A stretch of DNA of 64,000 nucleotides, taken from NCBI GenBank assembly GCA_910585545.1, contig CAJUFN010000009.1, positions 1 to 64,000 on the forward strand, read 5' to 3'. The number at the start of each line of letters is the position of its first letter. The stretch's first letter is position 1. This document shows, piece by piece, positions 9,722 to 18,740 of this stretch. The position numbers were made by a program, and so were the translations under genes. The notes under the pieces were generated by a model. The model was not told the origin of the DNA and ran no database searches. It saw only the letters and a program-made list of their open reading frames with translations. This DNA is from an uncultured Lachnospiraceae bacterium (GTDB lineage Bacteria > Bacillota > Clostridia > Lachnospirales > Lachnospiraceae).

Positions 9722-12422
9722 AAATAAAAAAATGAGAAAGAAAATGATGGCAGGAGTTGCAGTTGGTATGGCAGGAATCATAAGTGCAATGCCGGTCTGT
9801 GCAGCAACGGGCGATTCTGTTGTGACAAAAGAAGAAACGGTCTATGTCAATGCAACGGCAGATGGAACACAGACGAAAATTACCGTATCGGACTGGCTGA
9901 AAAATGCAGGCAAAGCGGATATGCTGGAAGATAGATCAGAGTTGTCTGGCATTAAGAATGTAAAAGGTGATGAGACATTTACGAATTCGAATGACAAGAT
10001 GACATGGAAGACGGATGGAGAGGATATTTATTATCAGGGAACGAGTGACAAAGAGCTTCCGGTCTCGGTAAAATTCACGTATTACCTAGATGGAAAAGAG
10101 ACTGCACCGGAGAATCTGAAAGGAAAGAGCGGAAAATTAAGAATCAAAATCGATTATATGAATCGTGCAAAACGAAGTGCGGTAATCGATGGAAAAGAAG
10201 AGGAGATATATACTCCGTTTGTCATGGTAACTGGGATGATTCTTCCGGAAGAGAATTTTTCTAATGTCGTCATTGATAACGGCAAGGTGATTTCTGACGG
10301 ACAGCGGAATATGGTGCTTGGCGTGGGGATGCCTGGATTGAAAGAAAGCCTGGGATTAGATGAGGAGTCTGCATCTTCCCTTATCGAGGAGATTCGTATT
10401 CCGGAAAGCCTTGAGATTACGGCGGAAGTGAAAGACTTTTCCATGGAGCCGACATTCACAGTGGCATTTTCTGATATTTTGAAAGAGTTAAAACCGGATG
10501 ATACAAAGGATCTGAATTCGGTTATGTCTTCGCTGGAGCAGTTGGAAGACGCTGCGTTAAAGCTTGTGGATGGTTCCTGTGAGATTTCCAAAGGGGCTGA
10601 TAAGTTGGGGGCAGGTTATGAAGAATTCGATGAAAGAGTAGGAACACTCAAGGACGGAATCGGCGCACTTAAAAGTGGTGTTTTGGAATTGTCCGGAGGA
10701 ATCGGAAGTTATACGCAAGGAGCAGATATCTTAAATGAAGGCATCCAGAAGTATATGGGGAAAAATGGGGCATTAAACGTTCAGGTGCGTGAATATGTGA
10801 ATGGTGTCGATCAGGTTGCAAAAGGTGCACAGGATTATATGAATGGAGCTGTGGCGCTTGCCGATGGCGTGAAAAATTATGTGGCAGGAGAGGAACAGAT
10901 TGCACAAGGCGCCGAGCAGCTTACAACACTGAAAGAAGGGCTTAACGAGGTGAAGTCGGCAATCGCACAATTAAATGCGGCAGTAGATGGAAAAGGAAGT
11001 TCTTCCGAAGACATTTATGCAGCCTCACAGGCGCTTGCCCAAGGGACACAGAAGTTAAATGACAGTCTGGAATCTATGGATGTGTTGTTTGGTCAGGTGG
11101 ATTCTATGACAGCAGCAGGCAAAGATTTGACGACACAGGCAGGAAAGATGTCAGAGGCGGTAAAGAAAGGAATTCTTGCACCAACAGAAAACATGTTAGG
11201 TACAGGAAATGAGATGATGAAGAGTCTAAAGGATATCAGCGTGAACCTGGAAAATATAAACGGGCTATGCCAGGAGGCAGTAAAACAGGCAGGCGCAGAG
11301 TTGACATCCGGGGTAAATCAGCAGATTACGGCAAAGAATATGGAAATCCAAAGCAGAAATGCACAGATTGCTTCGGCAAAGGACTCGGCGGCCAATACCA
11401 ATGCAAAGATTAGCGCAGTCGTTTCTGAATTAAAGAATGAAGCAGCTAAGGCGAGGGAAGCGGGAAATGAAGAACTTGCCGCATCGATCAGTGCAACCGC
11501 CGATAAATTATCCAATGTAACGGCATCCGTGAATGTGGATGCATTGGAAAATTTAAGTCCGGTAGAAACTTTGAATATCCATGTTGAACTGCCGTCTGTA
11601 GATTTTAGCGGACTTAGGCAGCAAATCACAGACATAGAAAAGCAGTTTTCGGTGCTTCAGGAAACTGTTGATGGACTGGAACCGCAGCTTTTGGAAATGA
11701 ATCGCCAATTAGAAGCGATGGCAGAGTTTAAAGATAGTATTCCGGATAATGCAATGGGGATGCTGAAACAGAATGTTAAAATACTCAACGAGAACATGCA
11801 TAGGCTAAATGGAGCGGTCGGCATATTTTCTCAAAATATAGGAGCGCTGGACAAAGAGACAGAGAAGCTCCCAGAAGCGGCAGCTGGAATTGATCGTCTT
11901 CAAACCGGATTAAAAGAGCTTTCAAAGGCGAATCCATTGCTGGTAGGCGGAGCCGATGCATTAAAAGGCAATACGCCCGCACTTGCACAAGGTTTGCAGA
12001 CACTTCTTGGCGGAACGAAGCAACTTAGCAGCGGACTAACGACGCTTGGCAATGAACTTTCGGGCGGTTCTGCGGCACTTTCTATGAATAGTGCGGCACT
12101 TAGAAACGGAGCATCTAAGCTTATATCCGGAACGGATGAGCTTGTATTTGGAGCGGGCAGCTTGAAAAATGCAAGCATGGAAGTGAAAACTGGAATTGGG
12201 GCTTTGCAGGAAGGAGCACTTCAGCTTAAGGATGGTACGGTAGCGTTTAATGAAGACGGTATCAAGAAATTACAGGAAGCAGCAGAAGAACTTTTAGGAA
12301 ATGTTCTGGATAGAATCGATGTACTTACATCGGATGACTGCAGCTATGACTCCTATGCAGGTAAGGCAGACGGTATGTCAGGAAGTGTGAAATTCATCAT
12401 TGAAACAGAAGGAATCGAATAA
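9714..12422 (+). CDS. Secreted heptad-repeat (YhgE/Pip-like) partner of the exporter
   Basis: 902 residues. Residues 1 to about 31 are a basic-hydrophobic signal peptide with an A-x-A-type site (VCAA). The N-terminal 250 residues look like a beta-rich extracytoplasmic domain. The rest is dominated by glycine/leucine heptads such as 'GADKLGAGYEEFDERVGTLKDGIGAL' split over several blocks (about 285-400 and 730-850), with helical coiled-coil stretches between. These X-L-X-X-G repeats are typical of YhgE/Pip and MMPL accessory proteins. Unlike YhgE it lacks C-terminal membrane helices and ends in a soluble segment. It probably forms a rod in the cell wall that works with the coupled MMPL exporter. 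Exact role unknown. Confidence 0.7.
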   Translation: MNRNKKMRKKMMAGVAVGMAGIISAMPVCAATGDSVVTKEETVYVNATADGTQTKITVSDWLKNAGKADMLEDRSELSGIKNVKGDETFTNSNDKMTWKTDGEDIYYQGTSDKELPVSVKFTYYLDGKETAPENLKGKSGKLRIKIDYMNRAKRSAVIDGKEEEIYTPFVMVTGMILPEENFSNVVIDNGKVISDGQRNMVLGVGMPGLKESLGLDEESASSLIEEIRIPESLEITAEVKDFSMEPTFTVAFSDILKELKPDDTKDLNSVMSSLEQLEDAALKLVDGSCEISKGADKLGAGYEEFDERVGTLKDGIGALKSGVLELSGGIGSYTQGADILNEGIQKYMGKNGALNVQVREYVNGVDQVAKGAQDYMNGAVALADGVKNYVAGEEQIAQGAEQLTTLKEGLNEVKSAIAQLNAAVDGKGSSSEDIYAASQALAQGTQKLNDSLESMDVLFGQVDSMTAAGKDLTTQAGKMSEAVKKGILAPTENMLGTGNEMMKSLKDISVNLENINGLCQEAVKQAGAELTSGVNQQITAKNMEIQSRNAQIASAKDSAANTNAKISAVVSELKNEAAKAREAGNEELAASISATADKLSNVTASVNVDALENLSPVETLNIHVELPSVDFSGLRQQITDIEKQFSVLQETVDGLEPQLLEMNRQLEAMAEFKDSIPDNAMGMLKQNVKILNENMHRLNGAVGIFSQNIGALDKETEKLPEAAAGIDRLQTGLKELSKANPLLVGGADALKGNTPALAQGLQTLLGGTKQLSSGLTTLGNELSGGSAALSMNSAALRNGASKLISGTDELVFGAGSLKNASMEVKTGIGALQEGALQLKDGTVAFNEDGIKKLQEAAEELLGNVLDRIDVLTSDDCSYDSYAGKADGMSGSVKFIIETEGIE

Positions 12423-12433
12423 ATAAAAAAAGC

Positions 12434-12468
12434 AAGGGAGACAGTGGCTTATGCGGACTGTCTCCCTT
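12434..12468 (-). terminator. Intrinsic terminator of the aminopeptidase gene
   Basis: A perfect 12-base stem, AAGGGAGACAGT (12434-12445) with its complement (12457-12468), 11-base loop. On the minus strand it is followed by a T-run (the A-run at 12424-12431 on plus), so it ends the minus-strand gene. It may also stop plus-strand readthrough. Confidence 0.85.
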
Positions 12469-12473
12469 GGAGA

Positions 12474-14258
12474 TTATACAGCACGTGTATAGTTTGCCAA
12501 CCACTCACATTCTTCTTTGGTAAGATAAGGAGTGAGTTTTTCGAAAACGTTTTTGTGATACTGATTCAATAGCTGTTTATCTTCTTCACTTAGGATACTT
12601 ACATCGACGGCATCCAGATCAAACGGAATAAATGTGATGGTTTCAAAGTACATAAATTGTCCGTATTCGGTAGCAGCGCCTTTATGGGCGAGCAGTTCAT
12701 TTTCCAGACGAATGCCATGAGAATCTTCTATATAAATACCAGGCTCGTCGGTAATGATCATGCCTTCTTCGAAGGGATAAACTTCTCCCGGCCGATACTG
12801 CCAGCGAAAGCTTGCCGGACCTTCATGGATATTCAGAAGATATCCAACGCCGTGGCCGGTACCATGATTGTAATTAAGGCCACGATCCCAGAACGGTTTG
12901 CGTGCGAGGATATCCAGGTTCATGCCGCTTGCGCCGTAGAGAAATTTGGCATCCGCAAGGCGAAGATTACTCATGAGAACAATGGTAAAATGCTCTTTTA
13001 ATTCCGGGGCGATTTCACCAAGCGCATAGGTTCTTGTGATATCCGTAGAACCTTCATAATATCCGCCTCCGGTGTCTGTAAGGAGAAAGTTTCCGGCTTT
13101 TAGGACCGCATTGGTTTCCGGGGTCGCGCTATAATGCGCGCTTGCCGCATGAGCGCCGTAGGCACTGATCGGTCCGAAGCTTGGACGGATGAAGCCCTCC
13201 ATCTGAGCGCGGAATGCGTCGAGTTTATCGGAAGCTTCGATTTCGGTGATTTCTGTTTTGTCGTAATGTTCTTTGAGCCATTTCATAAAACGTACGTGGG
13301 CGATGGAATCTTTCAGCTGTGCATTTTTGATATTCTCGATTTCTACCGGGTTCTTGATACATTTCATAAGGTAGGCAGGTGTTGTACCCTCGATTTTTAC
13401 AGCGTCTTTTGGAAGATTGATGTATAAAGCGTAATTTAATCTTGCCGGGTCAATGAGCAGGCGTTCTAAGCGAAGCTTTTTTACGTCCTCGTAAATAGCG
13501 TTGTATGGACGAAGTTTTACATGATCCTTTGTAAGAAGCGTTTTTAAGTCATCGCTTAATTTATTTTCATCAATGTATAAGTCAACCTTATCCAAAGTGA
13601 TGATGGCATAAGACAGTACCAACGGAAAGAAATCAATGTCATTTCCGCGGATGTTAAGTGTCCAGCAGATGTCATCTAAGCTTGTAACAATATGCATAGA
13701 AGCACCGGTTTCCTTCATTTTTTCGCGGATGCGTGTAAGTTTGGATGCGGCGGATTCTCCTGCATACTGCATGGTAAGGGGAAATACCGGTTCACATGGA
13801 ATAGAAGGGCGGTCTTCCCAAATCGTGTCTATGAAATCACAGTCATAGATGATATGGCCGTTTTTGGAAGCAGCAAGTGCTGCATAGGTCTGGCCCTCGC
13901 CCATCGAAACGGTACGCCCATCAAATGCGAGAGTACCGTTTGCCGGCAAGATGTCTGATAAAAATCCTTCGATGGAAGGGACATCCGGTTCACCCATTTT
14001 CATTAGTTGAACGTCGCTTTCTAAAAGTTCCTTTGCTGCCTGGATAAAATAGCGGCCATCTGTCCAAAGATAGGCACAATCTTTGGTGATCACGGCAGTT
14101 CCGGCGCTTCCGGTAAATCCGGTGATATATTTTCTTGCCTTGAAATATTCGCCCACATATTCGCTCTGGTGGAAATCAGCAGTCGGAACGATGTAAGCAT
14201 CTATATTTTTTTGAGTCATTAAATTCTGTAATTTTTTTATGCGTTCTGAAACAGTCAT
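12474..14258 (-). CDS. Xaa-Pro aminopeptidase (M24B)
   Basis: 594 residues, cytoplasmic. It releases the N-terminal residue from peptides with proline in the second position. Three-domain long form: two creatinase-like N-terminal domains (FTGSAGTAVI, LWTDGRYFIQA in the first) and a C-terminal pita-bread fold. The five dinuclear metal ligands are in place: Asp in LLTDTGGGY, Asp in STDITRTYA, His in GTGHGVGY, Glu in TDEPGIYIE, Glu in RLENELL. The start at 14258 was chosen because AAGGAGG lies just upstream; a longer frame upstream lacks a site. An extended -10 (TGCTATAAT on minus, -10 at 14293-14298) provides a promoter. Monocistronic, with a terminator behind it. Confidence 0.9.
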   Translation of the reverse strand: MTVSERIKKLQNLMTQKNIDAYIVPTADFHQSEYVGEYFKARKYITGFTGSAGTAVITKDCAYLWTDGRYFIQAAKELLESDVQLMKMGEPDVPSIEGFLSDILPANGTLAFDGRTVSMGEGQTYAALAASKNGHIIYDCDFIDTIWEDRPSIPCEPVFPLTMQYAGESAASKLTRIREKMKETGASMHIVTSLDDICWTLNIRGNDIDFFPLVLSYAIITLDKVDLYIDENKLSDDLKTLLTKDHVKLRPYNAIYEDVKKLRLERLLIDPARLNYALYINLPKDAVKIEGTTPAYLMKCIKNPVEIENIKNAQLKDSIAHVRFMKWLKEHYDKTEITEIEASDKLDAFRAQMEGFIRPSFGPISAYGAHAASAHYSATPETNAVLKAGNFLLTDTGGGYYEGSTDITRTYALGEIAPELKEHFTIVLMSNLRLADAKFLYGASGMNLDILARKPFWDRGLNYNHGTGHGVGYLLNIHEGPASFRWQYRPGEVYPFEEGMIITDEPGIYIEDSHGIRLENELLAHKGAATEYGQFMYFETITFIPFDLDAVDVSILSEEDKQLLNQYHKNVFEKLTPYLTKEECEWLANYTRAV

Positions 14259-14329
14259 GTTAAAGTTCCTCCTTTTGTTTCGGTACTTTTCTATTATAGC
14301 ATTAAAATGTAGGAAAGCACATTCTTTTA

Positions 14330-14358
14330 TTGAAGCCATCCTGCCTATTTGTTATAAT
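14330..14358 (+). promoter_or_regulatory. Promoter for the riboswitch/DUF4430/ECF transcript
   Basis: TTGAAG (14330-14335) and TATAAT (14353-14358) with a 17-base spacer. Transcription would start near 14365, leaving a leader of about 225 bases before the ATG at 14591. Confidence 0.7.
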
Positions 14359-14371
14359 AGAGCAGTAACTG

Positions 14372-14535
14372 TAAATAAATGCACGGCTTAATAAGGAACA
14401 ATGTGGGAATCATTGACAGCTTACACTGAGGTTATGTGGACAAAAGTCTTATATCCATTGCGGCAACGTGAGAAGGGAGACTTTTTGGATGAAGCAAAGT
14501 CCTAAGACTTACTGTCTGAGAGAATTTAAGAAAGA
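14372..14535 (+). promoter_or_regulatory. Candidate cobalamin riboswitch
   Basis: The leader holds in order the marks of a cobalamin aptamer: 'AAGGAA' (14394-14399), a hairpin CAATG/CATTG whose loop reads TGGGAAT (compare the consensus GGUGnnAAnUCC), then 'GACAG' and 'CACTGAGG' (compare CnGnCCCGCnACUGU), and downstream 'AAAGTCCTAAGACTTAC' (14496-14512; compare AGUCnGGAnACCUGCC). The matches are degenerate, and the CCCGC segment is replaced by CTTACA. The genes behind it, a DUF4430 protein and an ECF S-component, are just what B12 control would predict. No clear terminator is seen; control at the ribosome site is possible. A covariance-model search is needed to confirm it. Confidence 0.6.
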
Positions 14536-14590
14536 CAGCGCCGTAAAAGTGCAGGATAATCCAATTTTTGGTAAGAAAGAGAGGAAAAAA

Positions 14591-14989
14591 ATGAGTAAGA
14601 AACAAAAAATTATCGTAATGGTATTCTTTGTCACAATCATTGCAGCCATTGGCGGAGTGGCAGGAGTAGTCAATCATCAAAAAGCGGTAAAAGGACAAAA
14701 GCAGTTTGAAGTTGAGGTAGTATCAGAAAGAGATAACTATTCTAAGACAACAGAATGCACATCACAGGAAGAGTATTTAGGAGACTTTTTGCGTAAATAC
14801 GATCCATGTGAGTGGAAGAGTAGTGAGTATGGTCTTTATATTACTGGTTTTGACGGCATGATGGAAGACATGGACAATCAGTATTGGTGGTGTATTACCG
14901 TGAATGATGAAGAAGTTGCTTCAGGAGCGGATGAGATTTTGTTAGAAGAGGGCAGTACTTATACATTTACTTTAAAACAGGGCTGGTAA
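14591..14989 (+). CDS. Membrane-anchored DUF4430 protein, probable cobalamin binder
   Basis: 132 residues. Residues 5-25 form one N-terminal membrane helix; the rest is a single small extracytoplasmic DUF4430 domain (about 38-132) with 'YITGFDGM', 'YWWCITVNDEEV' and 'YTFTLKQGW'. DUF4430 (PF14478) shares the fold of the C-terminal beta-domain of mammalian intrinsic factor and transcobalamin. The start at 14591 has GAGAGGA before it; a longer reading from 14468 would lie inside the leader RNA and is rejected. It is followed after four bases by an S-component gene and preceded by a candidate cobalamin riboswitch. A role in catching corrinoid at the surface and passing it to the ECF transporter is the best inference. 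Confidence 0.75.
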   Translation: MSKKQKIIVMVFFVTIIAAIGGVAGVVNHQKAVKGQKQFEVEVVSERDNYSKTTECTSQEEYLGDFLRKYDPCEWKSSEYGLYITGFDGMMEDMDNQYWWCITVNDEEVASGADEILLEEGSTYTFTLKQGW

Positions 14990-14993
14990 ATCT

Positions 14994-15494
14994 ATGATGG
15001 TCAGGAAAATGACAAGACTTGCACTTCTTTCGGCGATCCTTTATGTGTCGAAAGCATTGCTTGAGTTTTTGCCGAATGTTGAATTGGTGTCATTGCTTAC
15101 GATTTTGTATACGTTGGTATTTGGAAAAGAAGCACTGATCATCGTGACGGTATTCAACTGTTTTGAAGTGATTCAGTGGGGATTCGGACTTTGGGTGATT
15201 TCCTATTTATATACATGGCCGGCGCTGGTTATAATGACTTTGGCCGTAAGAAAATTACTGAAGGAAGAATTTGTACTTTGGGCGATTTTTTCCGGGATAT
15301 TTGGCTTGCTGTTTGGAGCATTTTTCGCAGTCGCTTATATTCCGGCCAATCCGGCATTTGCCCTTGCCTATTGGATTCGCGGACTTCCATGGGATGTATG
15401 GCATGCAGCGGCGAATTTCGTGCTGATGCTCATCCTTGGCAAACCGCTTTACAAAGCGCTTTGCAGCCTGAAGCGTCAGACATGGAACTTATAA
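14994..15494 (+). CDS. ECF transporter S-component (putative corrinoid)
   Basis: 166 residues with about five or six hydrophobic helices, the size and layout of an energy-coupling-factor substrate-binding S subunit. It needs the shared EcfA/A'/T module, not encoded here. It begins four bases after the DUF4430 gene, without a strong ribosome site of its own, so it is likely translated by coupling. Two adjacent ATG codons (14994, 14997) are possible. Helix-rich segments include 'LLTILYTLVFGKEALIIV' and 'YLYTWPALVIMTLAV'. Specificity is inferred only from the cobalamin-like leader and the DUF4430 partner. It is followed 39 bases on by tyrS, which could be cotranscribed. Confidence 0.7.
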   Translation: MMVRKMTRLALLSAILYVSKALLEFLPNVELVSLLTILYTLVFGKEALIIVTVFNCFEVIQWGFGLWVISYLYTWPALVIMTLAVRKLLKEEFVLWAIFSGIFGLLFGAFFAVAYIPANPAFALAYWIRGLPWDVWHAAANFVLMLILGKPLYKALCSLKRQTWNL

Positions 15495-15533
15495 ATTAAG
15501 ATAGAAATAAGATAGAAATCAGGAGGAAAAAAC

Positions 15534-16754
15534 ATGGGAATTTATGAAGAATTACAGGCAAGAGGTCTTATTGCGCAGGTGACGGATGAAGACCTGATCA
15601 AAAAATTGGTCAATAACGGAGAAGCAACATTTTATATCGGATTTGATCCGACGGCGGACAGTCTGCACGTGGGACATTTCATGGCGCTTTGTCTCATGAA
15701 ACGTCTTCAGATGGCAGGAAATAAACCGATTGCGTTGATCGGAGGAGGAACAGGATATATTGGAGATCCGTCCGGAAGAAGTGATTTACGTTCCATGATG
15801 ACGCCGGAACAGATTCAGCATAACTGTGATTGTTTCAAAGAACAGATGAGTAAATTCATTGATTTTTCTGAAGGGAAGGCGTTGATGGTCAATAACGCCG
15901 ACTGGCTTTTAGGATTAAATTATATTGAATTACTGCGTGAAGTTGGTCCGCATTTTTCTGTGAACCGTATGTTGACAGCAGAATGCTACAAACAGCGTAT
16001 GGAGAAAGGACTTAGCTTCTTAGAATTCAATTACATGATCATGCAAAGCTATGATTTCTATATGTTATTCCAGAAATACGGATGTAACTTACAGTTTGGC
16101 GGCGACGATCAGTGGAGCAATATGCTTGGCGGAACGGAGCTTATCAGACGTAAACTCGGAAAAGATGCAAGTGCGATGACAATCACGCTGCTTCTTAATT
16201 CCGAAGGAAAGAAAATGGGTAAAACCCAGTCAGGCGCAGTATGGCTTGACCCGAATAAGACTTCTCCGTTTGATTTCTACCAGTACTGGAGAAACGTGGC
16301 GGATGCAGACGTATTGAAATGTATTCGTATGCTTACATTCCTTCCGTTAGAAGAGATTGATGCGATGGATGCATGGGAAGGAAGCGAGCTTAATAAAGCG
16401 AAAGAAATCCTTGCATACGAGCTTACGAAATTAGTACATGGAGAGGAAGAAGCGGTAAAGGCACAGGAAGGTGCAAGAGCACTTTTTAGCAGCGGAAATG
16501 CAGCCAATATGCCGCAAGCCGCACTTACAGAGGAAGATTTTGCGGATGGAGAGATTGATATTGTGACGCTTCTTTATGTAAGCGGCCTTGTACCATCCAA
16601 ATCAGAGGGACGCCGTGCCGTACAGCAAGGCGGCGTTGCAGTCAACGCAGAGAAAGTGATGGACTTTAAACAGACCTATACAAAAGATGCATTTACAGAA
16701 GACTTTATCTTAAAAAGAGGAAAGAAAAACTTCCGTAAGATTGTAGTAGAATAA
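15534..16754 (+). CDS. tyrS: Tyrosyl-tRNA synthetase
   Basis: 406 residues, class I synthetase that charges tRNA-Tyr in the cytoplasm. Rossmann core with the HIGH-type motif HVGH ('DSLHVGHFMALCL', about residues 37-49), tyrosine pocket segments 'YIGFDPTADS' and 'NYMIMQSYDF', the KMSKS-type loop KMGKT ('EGKKMGKTQSGA', about 223-234), and a C-terminal S4 RNA-binding domain (about 340-406, 'SEGRRAVQQGGVAVN'). Length is normal for the bacterial TyrRS of Firmicutes. A strong AGGAGG precedes the ATG. There is no room for a T-box leader in the 39 bases upstream, so control would come from the upstream transcript or not at all. Confidence 0.97.
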   Translation: MGIYEELQARGLIAQVTDEDLIKKLVNNGEATFYIGFDPTADSLHVGHFMALCLMKRLQMAGNKPIALIGGGTGYIGDPSGRSDLRSMMTPEQIQHNCDCFKEQMSKFIDFSEGKALMVNNADWLLGLNYIELLREVGPHFSVNRMLTAECYKQRMEKGLSFLEFNYMIMQSYDFYMLFQKYGCNLQFGGDDQWSNMLGGTELIRRKLGKDASAMTITLLLNSEGKKMGKTQSGAVWLDPNKTSPFDFYQYWRNVADADVLKCIRMLTFLPLEEIDAMDAWEGSELNKAKEILAYELTKLVHGEEEAVKAQEGARALFSSGNAANMPQAALTEEDFADGEIDIVTLLYVSGLVPSKSEGRRAVQQGGVAVNAEKVMDFKQTYTKDAFTEDFILKRGKKNFRKIVVE

Positions 16755-16794
16755 TAAGAATATAAAAATCTACAAAAGCGTAAGGAACGAGAGT

Positions 16795-18636
16795 ATGACA
16801 AGAAAAGAGATGAAAAAAGCAGCTAGGCGCTCGTTGAAAAAGCACTATGGGATATTTATACTTGTTTGTTTGATCGCTGCCTACATTGGGGCGGAGTTTC
16901 ACGGTTCCATGAATGGAGTTTCCTTTCGGATCACACCTAAGGAAAATGCCTTGACAGCAGACGGGGCGGTTTTGGAGAAAATGCCTGGTGAAATGGATGT
17001 GATTTTAGAAGCGCTTCGCGGAAATGAAAAGGAAAGCCGTGAGATTGCAAGTAAACTGACGGAAAAGTTTATAGAAGACAGCAAGGAAAAAAACGAACTT
17101 TTAGGACGAAGCCGCGGTGTGTTTGCTGGGATTGTAAATAAAATTAAATCAGGAAGTTTTTTGATTCCTATCGTATCGGCAGTGAATTCTGTGACAGGCT
17201 CCGGAGAGATCTCGATGGTGATATTTGTTGTGCTGGGGGTTGTGCTGGAAGTCTTGATATGGTTTTTCGTATTTAATGTATATCTGGTGATTTCAAGAAG
17301 AATATTCTTAGAAGGACGGTTCTATGCGAAGGTACCGGTCAGCCGGTTTGCGTATTTGCTTCGGATAAAACGTTGGTTTAAGGCGAGCTGTACGATGGGA
17401 CTTATGACGGTGCAGAAGATGGCGTGGTCCCTTACCATCATCGGTGGTGTGATAAAGCGATATTCGTATTTTCTTGTACCTTATATTGTAGCAGAAAATC
17501 CTGATATCGCTCCGAGAAAGGCAATCAAACTTTCGCGTACGATGATGTATGGACACAAGTGGGAGTGCTTTGTGTTTGAAGCCAGTTACTGGGGATGGGG
17601 CATTCTTAACTTGGCTACATTGGGAGTAACAGGAATTTTGTACTCGAATCCTTATAAGGTTGCCGCGTTAAGCGAGTATTATGTAGGGCTGAGAAAGAAA
17701 GCCATTGAAGAGAAAATAGAAGGTTGTGAGTACTTAAATGATACCTATCTTTATGAGTTTGCAAGTGATGCCTTGATCAAGACTGTTTATGCGGAAGATA
17801 TGAAAGATTTAGAAGGAATCACAGAGGAAGAAAACCCGCTTCAGGGAATTCCGGGATTCCTGGCAGATATGTTTAGCATCAGTGTGATGGGGCTTGAAAA
17901 AGAGCGGGAATTCGAGGCGTATCAGATACGGCAGATCCGTTATAAGATGATCGAAGAGACGCTTGAGCAAAAGACTTATCCGAATAAACTGTCTCCAACT
18001 CCGGAAGAGCGAAAACGCAAAAAAGTGGAACATATGCGTTATGCAAGATGTTACAGTATCTGGTCGTTAACTACATTGTTTTTTGCATTTTCATTTGTCG
18101 GATGGCTATGGGAAGTATGCCTTGCATTGGTGCAGGAAGGAATGTTTGTGAACCGCGGCGTGCTGCATGGACCGTGGCTTCCAATCTATGGAAGCGGTGC
18201 GGTGTTGATTCTGATTGTTCTGAATAAATTCAGAAATAAACCGATGATTGAATTCTTTTCTACAATCGTTTTATGCGGCGGCGTAGAATATTTTACATCA
18301 TGGTTCTTGGAAGTCACAAAAGATGGGCAAAGATGGTGGGATTACAGTGGATATTTCCTGAATCTGAATGGAAGAATCTGTGCCGAAGGTCTTTTGGTAT
18401 TTGGGCTTGGCGGCATGGTGATTGTCTATGTGGCGGCTCCGCTTTTGGATAATATGGTAGATAAGGTGGCGGTAAAGATCTTAGCACCAGTGTGTATAGC
18501 GATCACAGTGATTTTTGCGGCGGATCAGATATATTCATTTAAGCATCCTAACGTAGGTCATGGGATTACTGATTATGCAGGGATCCGCGATATCGAAATG
18601 CAAGGTGCGGATATGAGAGAATTGATAGAAAGATAG
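16795..18636 (+). CDS. DUF975 - ABC_trans_CmpB membrane fusion protein
   Basis: 613 residues, integral membrane. The N-terminal part (about 1-300) matches the DUF975 pattern: a short basic 'RKEMKKAARRSLKKHYG' start, several helices, and 'PYIVAENPDIAPRKAIKLSR', followed by 'YGHKWECFVFEASYWGWGIL'. A charged linker (about 300-415) leads to a C-terminal domain of four or five helices (about 420-600) with 'SFVGWLWEV', 'NRGVLHGPWLPIYGSG' and 'WWDYSGYFLNLNGRIC', the signature of the putative ABC transporter permease family PF06541. Both families are of unknown function; the two usually occur as separate proteins. 40 bases after tyrS; ends at a strong terminator. Confidence 0.75.
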   Translation: MTRKEMKKAARRSLKKHYGIFILVCLIAAYIGAEFHGSMNGVSFRITPKENALTADGAVLEKMPGEMDVILEALRGNEKESREIASKLTEKFIEDSKEKNELLGRSRGVFAGIVNKIKSGSFLIPIVSAVNSVTGSGEISMVIFVVLGVVLEVLIWFFVFNVYLVISRRIFLEGRFYAKVPVSRFAYLLRIKRWFKASCTMGLMTVQKMAWSLTIIGGVIKRYSYFLVPYIVAENPDIAPRKAIKLSRTMMYGHKWECFVFEASYWGWGILNLATLGVTGILYSNPYKVAALSEYYVGLRKKAIEEKIEGCEYLNDTYLYEFASDALIKTVYAEDMKDLEGITEEENPLQGIPGFLADMFSISVMGLEKEREFEAYQIRQIRYKMIEETLEQKTYPNKLSPTPEERKRKKVEHMRYARCYSIWSLTTLFFAFSFVGWLWEVCLALVQEGMFVNRGVLHGPWLPIYGSGAVLILIVLNKFRNKPMIEFFSTIVLCGGVEYFTSWFLEVTKDGQRWWDYSGYFLNLNGRICAEGLLVFGLGGMVIVYVAAPLLDNMVDKVAVKILAPVCIAITVIFAADQIYSFKHPNVGHGITDYAGIRDIEMQGADMRELIER

Positions 18637-18660
18637 AGAAAGAATGTAGAATAGAGAAAA

Positions 18661-18698
18661 AATGCAGAACAAATTGGTTTTTGTTCTGCATTTTTTTT
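18661..18698. terminator. Bidirectional intrinsic terminator
   Basis: AATGCAGAACAA (18661-18672) pairs with TTGTTCTGCATT (18681-18692), an eight-base loop, followed by a T-run to 18698; upstream A-rich bases give a T-tract on the minus strand too. It ends the DUF975 gene and could end the small minus-strand ORF at 18741-18845. Confidence 0.9.
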
Positions 18699-18702
18699 GC
18701 CA

Positions 18703-18740
18703 CGCATACGACAAAAACGTGCGAAGCATATTCTTTGTTC
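18703..18740. repeat. Degenerate copy of the GTGCGAAGCAC hairpin repeat
   Basis: 'CGCATACGAC' (18703-18712) and 'GTGCGAAGCATATTCTTTGTT' split as GTGC-GAA-GCAT then ATTCTTTGTT (18719-18739). This resembles the copies at 34488-34537 and 35471-35500. The left arm has decayed, so the hairpin is weak. Confidence 0.5.

Noticed and set aside
14468..14590. N-terminal extension of the DUF4430 ORF
   Set aside because: The extra 41 codons overlap the candidate riboswitch, have no ribosome site, and precede a clear membrane-anchor start with GAGAGGA at 14591.
15495..15533. T-box leader for tyrS
   Set aside because: Only 39 bases separate the genes; no specifier loop or antiterminator can fit.
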